Shown: piece by piece, positions 62,573-64,000 of the stretch
Numbering within the stretch: position 1 is the first letter of the stretch
How the letters are laid out: each line of letters opens with the position of its first letter
Notes under the pieces: generated by a model
The model's database searches: none
What the model was told of the DNA's origin: nothing
The model's input: only the letters and a program-made list of their open reading frames with translations
Made by a program: the position numbers and the translations under genes
NCBI RefSeq assembly: GCF_002102175.1
Contig: NZ_LQOX01000115.1
Location: 62,001 to 126,000, forward strand
Direction of reading: 5' to 3'
Length of the DNA stretch: 64,000 nt
From: Mycobacterium gastri
Lineage (GTDB): Bacteria > Actinomycetota > Actinomycetes > Mycobacteriales > Mycobacteriaceae

Positions 62573-63361
62573 TCAGGTGAAGGTCAGCGACACCGTGCCC
62601 AGGCCGCTGATGGCGGCCGAGGCGGCATCGCCGGCGTGGACGAACGCGGCAGCGGTGAACGAGCCGGACATGACGAACTGGCCGGCCAGGATCTCGGTGC
62701 CGAACGGGGCCAGCGCGTTGGCCAGCCAAGCTACCGCCACCGCCGGGTGCCCCAGCACGGCCGATCCCAGACCGGAGTCGATCTCGATTCCGTTGAGCCA
62801 CAGCGATGCTCGGGCAGCGGACAAATCGATGTCGTCGGTGTAGGCGACCCAGTCCCCGATCACGACGGCTCCCGAGCTGGCGTTGTCGGCGACGGTGTCG
62901 CACAGCGTCAGTCGCCAGTCGGTGATCCGGCTGTCGACGATCTCGAGCGCGACCGCGACCGCGTCGGTCGCGGCACGCACGTCCCCGACGGTGACCCCCG
63001 GGCCGCACAGCGGTTTGCCAAGCAGGAACGCCACTTCCGGCTCCACCCGCGGTGCACACAACCGGGTGCACGCCACAGCCGACCCGGCTGGCAGCACCAT
63101 GTCGTCGAGGATGTAACCGAAGTCCGGCTCGTCGACGCCGAGCAGGGTTTGCATCGGTTCCGAGGTGAGGCCGATCTTGTGGCCGGCCAGCGATCTTCCG
63201 TCGCTGAGCCGGCGCGCCAGGTTCACCTGCTGGATCGCGTAGGCATCGGCGACGTCCATACCGGGATACCGCAATGTCAGCTGGCCGATCGGTGCGGCGT
63301 TGGCGTCCGCCGCGGCGAGCAGGGCGGCGGCCTCGTCGATCATGCCGGACAGCAGCGTCAT
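62573..63361 (-). CDS. 2-keto-4-pentenoate hydratase (MhpD/HsaE type)
   Basis: 262 residues from ATG 63361. Fumarylacetoacetase-like fold: K-I-G-L-T-S near residue 60, the metal ligand region P-R-V-E-P-E-V-A-F, then A-L-E-I-V-D-S-R-I-T-D-W, and a late G-H-P-A-V-A-V-A-W-L-A-N-A-L. It hydrates 2-hydroxypenta-2,4-dienoates from aromatic or steroid ring cleavage. The start overlaps the TetR stop (ATGA). The following dehydrogenase gene is deleted, so the pathway encoded here is incomplete. Confidence 0.9.
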   Translation of the reverse strand: MTLLSGMIDEAAALLAAADANAAPIGQLTLRYPGMDVADAYAIQQVNLARRLSDGRSLAGHKIGLTSEPMQTLLGVDEPDFGYILDDMVLPAGSAVACTRLCAPRVEPEVAFLLGKPLCGPGVTVGDVRAATDAVAVALEIVDSRITDWRLTLCDTVADNASSGAVVIGDWVAYTDDIDLSAARASLWLNGIEIDSGLGSAVLGHPAVAVAWLANALAPFGTEILAGQFVMSGSFTAAAFVHAGDAASAAISGLGTVSLTFT

Positions 63362-63999
63362 CGGTGATCGTTCTCCTCGATCATGCGCAGCGCGGTGTCG
63401 TAGAGCGCCTTGCCGTGGATCTCGAACATCGCGGTGAGATCCACACTGTCGCCGCCGATTTCCTTGGCAATGAACAGGCCGTCGGCGCCGGCGATGGCGT
63501 AGGTCGCCAGCTGGTGCACCTGCTCGTCGGTCAGGCCCGGAGCCAGGTTCCCAAGACTGCGGCTCATGGCATCGAAGGCCTGGTCCCTGACCTGAATGAA
63601 CATCGCCCGCGCCCGCGGTTCGACCGGGCGGCGCTCCAGCGCCAGCATCAACCCCAGGCGCAGAAAGTCCGGTGAATTGAGCACCGCCTTGGCGGTTCCC
63701 GTCGCGACCTCGAGCAGACGGTCGCGCGCGAGCAGATCCTCGGGCAACTGCCACACCTTCAGCCAGTTGCCGAAGCTGCGTTCGATGACGGCGGCGATCA
63801 GGTCGTCCTTGTCCTTGAAATGCCAGTAGATCGAGCTGGCCGGAAGCCCGCACTTGGCGCTCACCGCGCCGATGCTGGTGCCCTCGTAACCACGTTCGGC
63901 GGCGATCTCGGTGGCCGCGTCCAGGATTCGGATTCGCGAGATCTCACCGTCGGCCCGCCGCTGACGGCGCTTGGGTTCGCTCTTCGGATTCTTGGTCAT
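63358..63999 (-). CDS. TetR/AcrR family transcriptional regulator
   Basis: 213 residues, MTKNPKSEPKRRQRRADGE at the start with a strongly basic arm, then ISRIRILDAATEIAAERGYE and the helix-turn-helix end S-I-Y-W-H-F-K-D-K-D-D-L-I. The C-terminal half matches TetR proteins of catabolic operons. Translationally coupled to the hydratase downstream. The start codon lies two bases from the window edge, so its promoter is not visible. Confidence 0.88.
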   Translation of the reverse strand: MTKNPKSEPKRRQRRADGEISRIRILDAATEIAAERGYEGTSIGAVSAKCGLPASSIYWHFKDKDDLIAAVIERSFGNWLKVWQLPEDLLARDRLLEVATGTAKAVLNSPDFLRLGLMLALERRPVEPRARAMFIQVRDQAFDAMSRSLGNLAPGLTDEQVHQLATYAIAGADGLFIAKEIGGDSVDLTAMFEIHGKALYDTALRMIEENDHR

Positions 64000-64000
64000 C

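Overview
The window comes from a high-GC actinobacterium and almost certainly from a slow-growing, non-tuberculous Mycobacterium. The reasons are PE and PPE proteins, an MspA-type porin, Tgs1, a complete DevR/DevS (DosR/DosS) locus, a 13E12-family HNH protein, F420-type and mycothiol-type enzymes, and a tmRNA encoding the tag ADSHQRDYALAA. From about 27.2 kb onward the gene order is recognisably that of the M. tuberculosis interval lipY-ssrA-Rv3099c-smpB-ftsX-ftsE-Rv3103c-Rv3104c-prfB-fprA-agpS, then the DosR cluster Rv3127-Rv3134c, then PPE51-hisN-pflA-fadE24-fadE23. Ortholog names rest on recalled family sequences and gene order, not on a database search.

Layout. 1-11 kb: a truncated sulfatase, an F420-type oxidoreductase, a divergent SDR/TetR pair with two palindromic operators, SelO, an SPFH protein followed by a patatin phospholipase, a DUF732 protein, a TetR gene, a decayed SDR and a DUF808 protein. 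11-15 kb is an accessory patch: a lone lycopene-cyclase-like membrane protein, a CYP102-like heme domain without reductase, a clipped small ORF and a broken IS3-family element. 15-21.7 kb: DUF5995, an acyl-CoA-dehydrogenase-like flavoprotein divergent from an HxlR regulator, a Tat-exported glycoside hydrolase, and a compact set (34-residue membrane peptide, AveC-like protein, P450) divergent from a TetR gene. 21.7-28.4 kb: a PPE-linked lipase and a PE-linked lipase (LipY) bracket a porin, a small secreted protein, gene relics and a Ser/Thr kinase. 28.6-41.5 kb: MazEF, tmRNA, a TPR/AAA+ insertion, smpB-ftsX-ftsE, an MscS channel, prfB, fprA and agpS. 41.5-56.9 kb: a 13E12-family element, then the hypoxia/NO-response locus. 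57-64 kb: hisN, a radical SAM enzyme, fadE24-fadE23, a repeat-bearing intergenic region, and a TetR-hydratase operon that ends in a 26-codon stub of an acetaldehyde dehydrogenase gene.

How genes work together. The strongest theme is NO and redox stress. DevS keeps the heme-ligand histidine at position 149, and DevR keeps Asp54. DevR-type boxes lie between tgs1 and the Rv3131-type nitroreductase, and between the UspA-type gene and a quinol-dependent nitric oxide reductase. The reductase gene runs straight into a membrane protein with a transposase-like zinc ribbon and then a slipin. A group III truncated hemoglobin is translationally coupled to tgs1. An NO-sensing regulon that carries its own NO-removal module is the most interesting hypothesis here. 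A second theme is ESX-exported lipid hydrolysis: the two lipases share a nearly identical catalytic domain but use different export domains.

Gene decay is widespread: an SDR, the IS, a phytanoyl-CoA dioxygenase, a universal stress protein, a PPE, an acetaldehyde dehydrogenase, and one gene with a single-base frameshift.
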